NCBI GenBank assembly: GCA_028868395.1
Contig: JAGWUO010000078.1
Location: 1 to 6,181, forward strand
Reading direction: 5' to 3'
Length of the DNA: 6,181 nt
DNA from: Cytophagales bacterium
Lineage (GTDB): Bacteria > Bacteroidota > Bacteroidia > Cytophagales > Spirosomataceae
Part shown: piece after piece, positions 1 through 6,088 of the stretch
Numbering within the stretch: position 1 is the stretch's first letter
Layout of the letters: every line of letters begins with the position of its first letter
Notes under the pieces: model-generated
Seen by the model: only the letters and a program-made list of their open reading frames with translations
Database searches by the model: none
Told to the model about the DNA's origin: nothing
Position numbers and translations under genes: made by a program

Positions 1-931
1 TATAAGAAACCGAAGCCGTGTAAGTCTTTTTCGCTAAACCATTCGCATCGTATCCACCACCTGAAGTCTTGAATTTGATTTGGCCACGTCCATCCACCAC
101 TTGCAAAGGAGAACCATTATAGCTCATACGTGGCGTAAAACCGCTCGAAGTGGCTGCAATAAACACTTCTGCTTGGTATTCCATACCCGCAACGACAGTA
201 TTAGCATTCGCTGAAACTTGGGCAAACACCTTGTCAAACTTAATCTCTTTCGCTCCTACTTTTCCCGCTAATTGATTCAACACCTCTGACTCATAACGGC
301 GAATTTCTGACTGTTTTTGAGATAGGGTTGCTAAAGCCGCGGCCACAGGCGTATGCTCAAAATTCAATTCTGCAAAATCCTTGTTCGCTTGATTTGCATC
401 TTTGCTGGCGATCGGATCTTCTTTAGCAGATAAAGCTAAAGAGGGGAATTTAGTCCCTGGATCAGCCGCAAGCGTTAAATCCTTTAGGTATTTGTCAAAC
501 AGGGGAATAAGCTTATACGCCTCTCCTTGTTTGCTTCCACCTACCATGATTTCATAAATCTTTTCTTCCTCTTTCGGATTCTTGATATTACCCGTTTCCG
601 GGTCAATACCACCCGCTGCTTCTAATACTCTGCCTTTGACATTCTCAATATGGCCTACTAGCGCGTCTGTGATACGGCGCACTTCATTCGCTTTTTTCAA
701 TACATCTGCATAGGCTGCCGGATTAGGAAGATCTTTAATTCGCTCCTCAATTCCTTGCACCATACCTTTACTTTTGTTCAGGGATGATTGATTTGCCATT
801 TCCAAACTACTATTCAAAAGGGCAAATTTCTGTAATAAGGCATCACTAACCTGCAAAGCGAGCAAGGCCGTCAACACCAAATACATCATCCCGATCATTT
901 TCTGCCGGGGGGTCTCTTTTAAACTTGCCAT
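1..931 (-). CDS. gldM: GldM/PorM, T9SS and gliding motor shaft protein (3' end missing)
   Basis: This is the inner-membrane and periplasmic shaft of the type IX secretion/gliding motor. GldM dimers pass through the GldL pentamer and carry motion to the GldK/GldN ring at the outer membrane. The frame is open for 310 codons from the ATG at 931 to the window edge; the full family length is roughly 510-520 residues, so the C-terminal periplasmic domains are cut off. The N-terminus has the family signature TPRQKM (residues 7-12) followed by a single transmembrane helix at about 12-33 that includes Arg9 and Tyr17. Residues about 35-225 are a helical periplasmic domain containing FEHTPVAAALATLSQ (191-205). 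From about 230 the sequence becomes beta-rich, matching the D2 domain. The start lies 2 bases after the gldL stop, with AAAGG 6 bases upstream, so translational coupling to gldL is likely. Position 31, Glu in F. johnsoniae as I recall it, is Ala here, with Asp at 30. Identity is very secure. Confidence 0.96.
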   Translation of the reverse strand, partial: MASLKETPRQKMIGMMYLVLTALLALQVSDALLQKFALLNSSLEMANQSSLNKSKGMVQGIEERIKDLPNPAAYADVLKKANEVRRITDALVGHIENVKGRVLEAAGGIDPETGNIKNPKEEEKIYEIMVGGSKQGEAYKLIPLFDKYLKDLTLAADPGTKFPSLALSAKEDPIASKDANQANKDFAELNFEHTPVAAALATLSQKQSEIRRYESEVLNQLAGKVGAKEIKFDKVFAQVSANANTVVAGMEYQAEVFIAATSSGFTPRMSYNGSPLQVVDGRGQIKFKTSGGGYDANGLAKKTYTASVSY

Positions 932-933
932 AA

Positions 934-1671
934 TTAGCCTTTCATAGCTGTTAACATACTACCATATACTTGGTTCAAGGATTGAATGTTTGCGTTTAAT
1001 TTCGCTAATTCTGCCTTGAATAATTCTGCATCTTTTTGTGTGGCTGCGATGTGCTCAACGCTCGCATTCACGTTTCCGTAGAATCCGTTGATTGCTTTCA
1101 AGTGCTTGCTCGCCTCTTGGATTTCCGCTTCGTATACCGCGTTTAATTTTTCCAAAGATTCTCCAGCCTTCGCATAATTCTGGGTGTATTTAGCCGCCTC
1201 TGATGAAGAAGCCGAAATAGTAGCTAACGATTGTGAAGCCTCAGAAACTGACTTATTTAAGCCTCCTAAAGATTCAGCAGAAGAGTTCAATGATTTAACA
1301 AAATCTTGTGTCGCACCAGTCGCCTTAGAAATCTCAGACAAGCTGTTCGCTGTATCGGTTAGTGATTTCAAGCTCTTCGTTAAATGAGCTACTGCCTCTG
1401 CATCTAATCCAGGAACATCACCTGTGTGACGTGCCGCAGCCGGACGTGGAGCTTCTCCCATTAACTCGGGATACACCTTTTCCCATTCATAGTGTTTTTC
1501 CTCTTTAGACTTCAAATAAAGAACGCCAAACAAAATAAAGATAGCGGCCTCCGTAAACATTCCCACCATCAACATCTCGTTCGCACCAGACCAGTGTAAA
1601 ATTTTAAATAGCGCTCCTACAATTACGATAGCGGCACCAAAACTGGCAATTACATTAATCGACTTTTCCAT
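934..1671 (-). CDS. gldL: GldL/PorL, T9SS and gliding motor inner-membrane stator-type subunit
   Basis: This subunit forms the pentameric cytoplasmic-membrane ring around the GldM helices and couples proton flow to motion for secretion and gliding. The 245-residue protein has two transmembrane helices, about 6-25 and 33-53, joined by a short loop. They contain the family signature ALFKILHW (20-27) and the membrane-buried Glu41 in FTEAAIF, which corresponds to the essential F. johnsoniae Glu49. Lys23 and His26 correspond to Lys27 and His30. A VYPEL motif follows at 66-70. The remaining approximately 175 residues are a cytoplasmic tail rich in Ser, Ala and Leu with heptad-like coiled-coil character. 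The tail has three copies of a motif like LxxLNxVY (173-180, 191-198, 229-236) and ends in GSMLTAM. The gene starts 34 bases after the gldK stop and ends 2 bases before gldM, consistent with one operon. No clear Shine-Dalgarno precedes its ATG. Confidence 0.96.
   Translation of the reverse strand: MEKSINVIASFGAAIVIVGALFKILHWSGANEMLMVGMFTEAAIFILFGVLYLKSKEEKHYEWEKVYPELMGEAPRPAAARHTGDVPGLDAEAVAHLTKSLKSLTDTANSLSEISKATGATQDFVKSLNSSAESLGGLNKSVSEASQSLATISASSSEAAKYTQNYAKAGESLEKLNAVYEAEIQEASKHLKAINGFYGNVNASVEHIAATQKDAELFKAELAKLNANIQSLNQVYGSMLTAMKG
938..942 (-). promoter_or_regulatory. gldM ribosome binding site
   Basis: AAAGG lies at the very end of the gldL coding region, 6 bases before the gldM ATG at 931. 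It is one of the few plausible Shine-Dalgarno matches in this window and supports the 931 start and coupling of gldL and gldM translation. Confidence 0.5.
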
Positions 1672-1705
1672 TTTGTTAATTCTTAATAATAGATTTCGGT
1701 TTAAA

Positions 1706-2857
1706 TTATCTCGATGCCGGGCGTCCCAAATAACGCATTACGCATCTGAATCCTACATAGGATCTTTTATTTTTCTCAAATTCAAAGGTACGTGTACCTG
1801 TTTCTAAATAGTAACCAATGTCCTTCCAAGAACCTCCACGAACTACTTTTCGTGGATTATTCGCATCGCGATTAATGGAGTTTAAATCCCAAGTTACCGC
1901 TGATGCATTTTCTTCAAATGCATCTTCACACCACTCAGCTACATTACCTGCCATATTGTACAAGCCATAATCATTCGGACTATAGGCATTCGCTGGAGCC
2001 GTATATTCGTAACCATCCGCGTCATAATTTCCGCGGTGAGGTTTGAAATTTGCTAACAAACAGCCTTTTGCATTCGACAAATACGGATTACCCCAAGGGT
2101 ATTTCGCTGAAGCACGTCCCCCACGAGCCGCCCACTCCCACTCGGATTCCGTAGGTAAGGTGAAACGAGGAAGATTAGCTAAACCCTGTGTTCTGCGGTA
2201 ACTATTCATCAATTTAGAACGCCAATCACAGAAATACTTCGCTGCTGACCAATTCACTCCCACAACCGGATACATATCAAATGCAGGACTTGAGAAATAA
2301 TTCTCAGTCATCGGATCCCCGTAAGTAAAGTCACGAGTCTGGTAACCTGGCATTTTCAAATCTTCAGACCAACGTGTCGTGTCAGGATAATAATCTGACA
2401 TAATCTTAGTCTCCCCTAAAACCGATAATGAATCACGTAAAAGTGATTCCACAAATTGACGGTATTCATAATTCGTGATTTCAGTATCATCCATAAAAAA
2501 GGCTGAAACAGTCACACGACGCGGAAAATTGATAGCAGAACGAGATGGGTCTTCATCTCCTTGACCCATTAAATAACTTCCAGAAGGCACTAATACCATC
2601 CCAAAAGGGGTAGGCTGAGACCATCCTTTGCGGTTAACTGCAACGATCTCACCATTCAATACACCAGGATCTTCTGTGGCTGGCTTGAAGAACAAACCTT
2701 TTAAACCCTTCGATTTAGATGACTTAGACGTACTTTTAGAAGAACTCAACGTCTTTCCACCTGTATTACTTTTAGAACCGCAACTGGCTAAAACACTGGT
2801 TAAGACAACCAGGGACAAAAGCCAGACTACTTTCTTATTCAGATTATGAAAATTCAT
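1706..2857 (-). CDS. gldK: GldK/PorK, T9SS outer-membrane ring lipoprotein with FGE-sulfatase fold
   Basis: This lipoprotein forms, with GldN/PorN, the large ring on the periplasmic face of the outer membrane that receives the GldM shaft. The 383-residue protein starts with a lipoprotein signal peptide (KK at 8-9, hydrophobic 10-24) and a lipobox LASC, placing the lipidated Cys at 26. A Ser/Lys-rich low-complexity linker covers about 27-53. The rest, about 84-378, is a formylglycine-generating-enzyme-like domain. Its family blocks include MVLVPSGSYLMG (87-98), PVVGVNWSAAKYFCDW (197-212), LPTESEWEWAARGG (234-247), YPWGN (253-257), NDYGLYNMAGNVAEWC (295-310), VVRGGSW (338-344) and GFRCVMRY (369-376). 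The paired catalytic cysteines that true FGE carries just after GGS are missing (GGSWKDIGYY here), so it should be a structural protein and not an enzyme, as known for GldK. AAAAAGG lies 3 bases before the ATG. The gene follows porP/sprF by 154 bases. Confidence 0.96.
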   Translation of the reverse strand: MNFHNLNKKVVWLLSLVVLTSVLASCGSKSNTGGKTLSSSKSTSKSSKSKGLKGLFFKPATEDPGVLNGEIVAVNRKGWSQPTPFGMVLVPSGSYLMGQGDEDPSRSAINFPRRVTVSAFFMDDTEITNYEYRQFVESLLRDSLSVLGETKIMSDYYPDTTRWSEDLKMPGYQTRDFTYGDPMTENYFSSPAFDMYPVVGVNWSAAKYFCDWRSKLMNSYRRTQGLANLPRFTLPTESEWEWAARGGRASAKYPWGNPYLSNAKGCLLANFKPHRGNYDADGYEYTAPANAYSPNDYGLYNMAGNVAEWCEDAFEENASAVTWDLNSINRDANNPRKVVRGGSWKDIGYYLETGTRTFEFEKNKRSYVGFRCVMRYLGRPASR

Positions 2858-2951
2858 ATACCTTTTTAAATTTCTGTTTTTCTAAACGTTATGGCACATT
2901 AAAAATTGCCTTTAATCAAAAATAATCCCCTCACAGAATTAACAAATTCCT

Positions 2952-2959
2952 CAAATTTA
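2952..2959 (-). promoter_or_regulatory. candidate gldK promoter, -7 box TAAATTTG
   Basis: The 154-base gap between porP/sprF and gldK is AT-rich and contains an exact match to the Bacteroidota -7 consensus TAnnTTTG. Transcription from it would leave an untranslated leader of about 85-90 bases. The nearest upstream TTG (2974-2976) is only 14 bases away, shorter than the usual 17-23, so the match may be chance. If real, gldKLM could be expressed apart from porP. The gap shows no clear terminator. Confidence 0.3.
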
Positions 2960-3011
2960 AAGGAATATTCTAACAATTGGATAGGTTTCAACATAATTTT
3001 ACTTGACCCTC

Positions 3012-4001
3012 CTACAAAATCCTAAACCTAGGCGTCCGAATGGGTGCTGGCTTCTGCCGGATGGTTCTCTCAGGAATTCTAAACCGCAAAAATACTTCGT
3101 GAGACAAGGGCTTCTTATTCAATGCATTAGAAGTAGTAATATCCATTGAATAACCGATATCTAACTTATTTTGAAGAATAGATACCCCCAACAAACCCAT
3201 CGCTGCGTCCCCGTTTCGATAAGCTGCCCCCGCATAAATAAGTTTATTATAATAAACTCTAGCGCCTCCTTCTGGCACAATTTGGCCAGAATAATAGCGA
3301 ACAAGCGCATAAGGCAATAGGTCAAAATAATCACTCAAAGAAATTTCTGCACTTCCATGCATGGCAAAGACGCGGTCAAGTGGCATAGAGCCTGTGCCTC
3401 CATTGAAATCGAATTGGGGTGCTGTAAGGTGATCTGCCGTCACTCCTAACTGCCAGGAGTCCGTAGAATACACTGCTCCGAAACCAAAATCAGGTTGCGT
3501 TTGACTTACAGCAGAACCCGATACTAAAATAGCTACTGGGTCATTCGGATCTCGCACTCGGAAGGCACGACCATCAAAAGCTTTCGTTTGTAATCCTGCG
3601 GATAAACCAAAGGACCAAAGTCCATCACCCTTTTTTAAATGATAGGCCCCTTGAAATTGAATCAATTGTTGCGAAACACCTGATGGGGTTTTGTCTGAAT
3701 AAAACTGAACACCTAAGCCTCCTTTAGAGGAAATTCCAAAAGATCCAGAGAGCCAAGTCGTTCCTAACGTACCTGATCCATCATTCGAAGTCGTATAACC
3801 AGACCATTGGTCCCTGATTTGAAGCGCGACATAATTATTCGTCTTCCAGCCAGAGAATGCTGGATTCACGATATTGGAATTCGCTGAAAAAATGCTGAAT
3901 TGTGGACTTTGCTGCGCAAATGAGGCGGTTGCTATGAAAAGCAAAAACATCCCTACAGGTAGGGAAAAGCACCAATTAACTAGGCTTGTTTTACGCGTCA
4001 T
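3012..4001 (-). CDS. porP: PorP/SprF family T9SS outer-membrane beta-barrel protein
   Basis: This is a member of the PorP/SprF family, outer-membrane proteins tied to the T9SS. In P. gingivalis PorP is needed for secretion, while SprF-type members help export or anchor particular cargo such as the adhesin SprB. The 329-residue protein has a signal peptide with cleavage predicted after Ala29 (hydrophobic 11-26, then ASFA before QQ). It then carries QFSIFSANSNIVNPAFSG (34-51), a version of the N-terminal NPAYAG-type block that marks the family. The rest alternates short polar and aromatic strands (for example SFGISSKGGLGVQFYS, and DIGYSMDI near the end) as expected for a beta-barrel. It ends with a basic tail rich in Arg and Pro. 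Its position directly before gldK matches porP of the porPKLMN cluster, so I prefer porP over sprF, although the family has many paralogs per genome. It starts only 27 bases after the terminator stem that closes the hemD-like gene. Confidence 0.9.
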   Translation of the reverse strand: MTRKTSLVNWCFSLPVGMFLLFIATASFAQQSPQFSIFSANSNIVNPAFSGWKTNNYVALQIRDQWSGYTTSNDGSGTLGTTWLSGSFGISSKGGLGVQFYSDKTPSGVSQQLIQFQGAYHLKKGDGLWSFGLSAGLQTKAFDGRAFRVRDPNDPVAILVSGSAVSQTQPDFGFGAVYSTDSWQLGVTADHLTAPQFDFNGGTGSMPLDRVFAMHGSAEISLSDYFDLLPYALVRYYSGQIVPEGGARVYYNKLIYAGAAYRNGDAAMGLLGVSILQNKLDIGYSMDITTSNALNKKPLSHEVFLRFRIPERTIRQKPAPIRTPRFRIL

Positions 4002-4010
4002 TCGTTGGAT

Positions 4011-4018
4011 GAAAAATA
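4011..4018 (-). promoter_or_regulatory. weak candidate porP promoter, -7 box TATTTTTC
   Basis: Only 27 bases separate the terminator stem from the porP ATG, so any promoter for the T9SS unit must lie here or overlap the terminator. TATTTTTC differs from TAnnTTTG at the last base only. It would place transcription start a few bases before the ATG, giving an almost leaderless mRNA. No TTG is seen at -33; that region is the T-tract of the terminator. Read-through from the hemD-like gene is the alternative. Confidence 0.2.
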
Positions 4019-4028
4019 GGTAGGCTAA

Positions 4029-4071
4029 AAATAATAAAAAAGCCTCAACGAAGGAGGCTTTTTTATTATTT
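4029..4071 (-). terminator. strong bidirectional intrinsic terminator after the hemD-like gene
   Basis: There is a perfect 18-base inverted repeat (4029-4046 with 4054-4071) around a 7-base loop. Its GC core is AGCCTC/GAGGCT and it is flanked by A6 and T6 tracts on both sides, so it would terminate transcription in either direction. For the minus strand it ends the hemD-like transcript and overlaps that gene's stop codon (4066-4068). It separates the DUF4271/hemD-like region from the T9SS genes. Confidence 0.9.
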
Positions 4072-4845
4072 ATTTACTTGCTTGATGTAATGCTCGAGGG
4101 CACCGGTCATCGAAGGTGCATTCGGCATGGGCGCCTGAATGTCAACGATCAGCCCAGCGTCGACAACTGCTTGTGCAGTAGTAGGACCAAAAGCAGCTAA
4201 ACGGGTGTTATTTTGCTTGAAATCAGGGAAGTTATGGAATAGGGATGTAATTCCTGACGGGCTAAAGAAAGCAATCACATCGTAGAACACATTTTCTAGA
4301 TCGGATAAGTCAGCAGAAACGGTTTCATACATGACAGCTTCCGTTAACTGGAAGTCGTTAGTACCCATATAGTCTGGAAGGTCTTTTTGGCGTTTATTAG
4401 AACAAGGGAACAAGAATTTCTCGGTCTTATGTTTCTTAATAATTTCCAAAAGGTCTAAAGCTGTTTTCGTACCCGTAAACACTTTACGCTTACGGATAAC
4501 GATGTATTTCTGTAGGTAATTCGCCGTTTGCTCCGTGATACAAAAGTATTTCATATCAGTAGGCACCTCGATTTTCGCCTCCTTACACATACGGAAGAAG
4601 TGATCAATCGCGTGACGACTTGTAAAAATGATAGCAGTGTGTTGTAGGATTTCAATCTTTTGCTTTCTAAAATCCTTATAGGCAATACCTTGAACTTCGA
4701 TAAAAGGTCTAAAATCAACCTTCACATTGTACTTTTTTTCAATCTCAAAGTAAGGCGATTTCGCATCTGCAGGAGCAGATTGTGTCACTAGAATACTCTT
4801 TACTTTCTTTAAACGACTCGTTTCTTCGGTTGCAGTTTTACTCAT
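4066..4845 (-). CDS. hemD: HemD-like uroporphyrinogen-III synthase family protein
   Basis: HemD converts hydroxymethylbilane to uroporphyrinogen III in heme, siroheme and cobalamin synthesis in the cytoplasm. This protein has the two-lobed HEM4 fold signatures (numbered from the ATG at 4845, 259 residues): AIIFTSRHAIDHFF at 71-84, CITEQTANYL at 102-111, VMYET at 171-175 with the family tyrosine, VIAFFSPSGITSLF at 190-203, FGPTTAQAVVDAGL at 219-232, and PMPNAPSMTGALEHYI at 239-254. There is no signal peptide. An upstream TTG at 4851 is in frame but adds only two residues, so I chose the ATG. Genes of this type in Bacteroidota are, from memory, well conserved and often sit beside DUF4271 and T9SS genes. 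No other heme gene is present here, so the true role may not be heme synthesis. Family assignment is firm; enzymatic function and gene symbol are less so. It appears to have its own promoter (4894-4901) and terminator (4029-4071). Confidence 0.85.
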   Translation of the reverse strand: MSKTATEETSRLKKVKSILVTQSAPADAKSPYFEIEKKYNVKVDFRPFIEVQGIAYKDFRKQKIEILQHTAIIFTSRHAIDHFFRMCKEAKIEVPTDMKYFCITEQTANYLQKYIVIRKRKVFTGTKTALDLLEIIKKHKTEKFLFPCSNKRQKDLPDYMGTNDFQLTEAVMYETVSADLSDLENVFYDVIAFFSPSGITSLFHNFPDFKQNNTRLAAFGPTTAQAVVDAGLIVDIQAPMPNAPSMTGALEHYIKQVNK

Positions 4846-4878
4846 AATCAATCAATTTGGACCGGAAAAACACCAGCC

Positions 4879-4942
4879 TTAACATTCAGAGTGCAAATAT
4901 ACGACATTTTTTCACAGAAGATTATCCTGCACTGAATGTTAA
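4879..4942. repeat. inverted repeat enclosing the hemD-like promoter
   Basis: The left arm TTAACATTCAG (4879-4889) pairs perfectly with CTGAATGTTAA (4932-4942). After a 2-base bulge (4890-4891) the pairing continues as TGCA (4892-4895) with TGCA (4928-4931), for 15 pairs in all. The 32 bases between the arms hold most of the -7 box and the expected -33 region. The right arm overlaps the DUF4271 stop codon. There is no T-tract after the stem on the minus strand, so it does not look like an intrinsic terminator; an operator or an mRNA 3'-end hairpin is possible. Confidence 0.55.
4894..4901 (-). promoter_or_regulatory. promoter of the hemD-like gene, -7 box TATATTTG
   Basis: TATATTTG followed by CA is an exact match to the Bacteroidota TAnnTTTG -7 element. 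It lies in the gap between the DUF4271 gene and the hemD-like gene and would give a leader of about 40 bases before the ATG at 4845. A good TTG is not visible at -33. The box lies between and partly within the arms of the inverted repeat 4879-4942. Confidence 0.6.
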
Positions 4943-6054
4943 CTTGGAAAAATTAATTCCCTGATACCAAACAAGATAATCTGTCCTTCGATTAAAACGA
5001 GGTAGGTAAATAGGAAGAGTTGATTGTAAGAAAAACTCCGACGGAAAGATTGGAAAAAATAGAAAAAACGAATGACGAAATAAGCGTCCACGATATAACT
5101 AAAAACAGTAAAATCAATTGTCGTGGCAGGACCCAGGTAGACTGAATACAAACAAAGTACCGCAAACAAGATCACAAAAAATTGCAGATTTGTCTGAAGT
5201 GACTTAAAATAATGAACGTTCGCTAAACCTTTTAACTTGAAAAGATCCGTAAAAAGGTAATAAACGAAGAAGCGTGAAATGAAAAGGAGGAAGGAAAGTC
5301 CTAATTTGGAGAAAACGAAAAACAGACTAGGCCCAATTTTGACAAAATTCTCTGGGTTGCTAAAGAATTCGTCTTTTACCCCCGTTTTCATCCCAGTTAA
5401 GAAGGCCAAACAGCTAGTCAGCAAACTCAACGTAAACAATACCAACAGATTAGGCAATGCAAAAGGGCGCCTCATCCAAACCTCGTCTTTTACCTCCCAC
5501 CTGATCCAATCCGAATAGCGAAAAAAAGAGGCGAAAACACGAGGATAAGCTGCATACAATACACCAAGACAAAAAATCAGCGACACAATACTCAGAAGGA
5601 AAAAATTAGAATAAACCGATCCTGAGCGCGTTTTTAAAGAGAAAAAATCCGCTTTTTCTTTGGCAGCTAGAGGTTCATCCCGTTCTACAACAAATTCTGC
5701 TGGAAGTCCTTCTAAATTTTCAGCATAAACCGTTAATAGGATCTTATCCTTTAGGCTATCCAGCGGCATTCGAAATGTTTCTCCCTTTTTTACAGCCTTG
5801 AATAGGGTTCCCTGTAAGAAAAGATGGTAATTTTCTTTAGGGTAAATGGCTAGGTAGGCTTTGGGAAAATCATCAGGATGCAATTCCAAAGACTTGGAAT
5901 GGTAGTTATAATGTTTCGAGGAAACATAAGGCAAGAAACTTTTCCAAGCCTCTTGGTACACTAACCAATCACGATCAAAAGCATAAACCTTTTTCCAGGC
6001 TGCCTGAGTGGTACCTGACAATAATAACAAGGCCCATAAAAAAAATCTGCTCAT
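4939..6054 (-). CDS. DUF4271-like polytopic membrane protein
   Basis: The function is unknown; the best match by layout and context is the Bacteroidota family DUF4271. From the ATG at 6054 the protein has 371 residues. It begins with a clean signal peptide (MSRFFLWALLLLSGTTQA, cleavage before Ala-Trp). A soluble, presumably periplasmic region follows, about residues 20-148, rich in Tyr, Lys and Asp. Six hydrophobic segments come next, at about 150-170, 200-221, 243-270, 289-308, 316-336 and 344-365, with many Phe and Tyr. An in-frame ATG at 6105 would add 17 residues. I prefer 6054 because it gives a normal-length signal peptide, and because the hairpin 6042-6088 would otherwise sit wholly inside the coding region. 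Neither start has a good Shine-Dalgarno (GGA 5 bases before 6054; AAGG 1 base before 6105). It sits between sucD and the hemD-like gene, ending 93 bases before the latter. Confidence 0.75.
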   Translation of the reverse strand: MSRFFLWALLLLSGTTQAAWKKVYAFDRDWLVYQEAWKSFLPYVSSKHYNYHSKSLELHPDDFPKAYLAIYPKENYHLFLQGTLFKAVKKGETFRMPLDSLKDKILLTVYAENLEGLPAEFVVERDEPLAAKEKADFFSLKTRSGSVYSNFFLLSIVSLIFCLGVLYAAYPRVFASFFRYSDWIRWEVKDEVWMRRPFALPNLLVLFTLSLLTSCLAFLTGMKTGVKDEFFSNPENFVKIGPSLFFVFSKLGLSFLLFISRFFVYYLFTDLFKLKGLANVHYFKSLQTNLQFFVILFAVLCLYSVYLGPATTIDFTVFSYIVDAYFVIRFFYFFQSFRRSFSYNQLFLFTYLVLIEGQIILFGIRELIFPS

Positions 6055-6088
6055 CGTTTTCCGAGAAGGAATCAAATGAGCAGATTTT
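6042..6088 (-). terminator. terminator-like hairpin overlapping the start of the DUF4271 gene
   Basis: A perfect 13-base inverted repeat pairs 6042-6054 (AAAATCTGCTCAT) with 6076-6088 (ATGAGCAGATTTT) across a 21-base loop. The loop itself can form a small TTCC/GGAA stem. Read on the minus strand, the second arm ends in a run of eight T, the form of an intrinsic terminator for the upstream probable sucD gene. That same arm begins with the preferred DUF4271 start codon (6052-6054), and the T-run encodes its Phe-Phe-Leu. It could be the sucD terminator, an attenuator of the DUF4271 gene, or both. Confidence 0.65.

Noticed and set aside
1184..1387. 67-codon plus-strand open frame inside gldL
   Set aside because: It is antisense to a well-conserved GldL coding region, has no family resemblance and no promoter or RBS; a shadow frame.
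2628..2849. 73-codon plus-strand open frame inside gldK
   Set aside because: It is antisense to the GldK signal peptide and linker; the Ser/Lys-rich codons create a stop-free opposite frame.
2962..2970. GAATATTC palindrome between porP and gldK
   Set aside because: An isolated 8-base AT-rich palindrome is expected by chance and shows no second copy nearby.
4846..4851. TTG start for the hemD-like gene
   Set aside because: It adds only two residues before a standard ATG at 4845 and has no Shine-Dalgarno support.
5279..5518. 79-codon plus-strand open frame inside the DUF4271 gene
   Set aside because: It is antisense to membrane-helix codons, with Lys/Ser-rich random composition and no family match.
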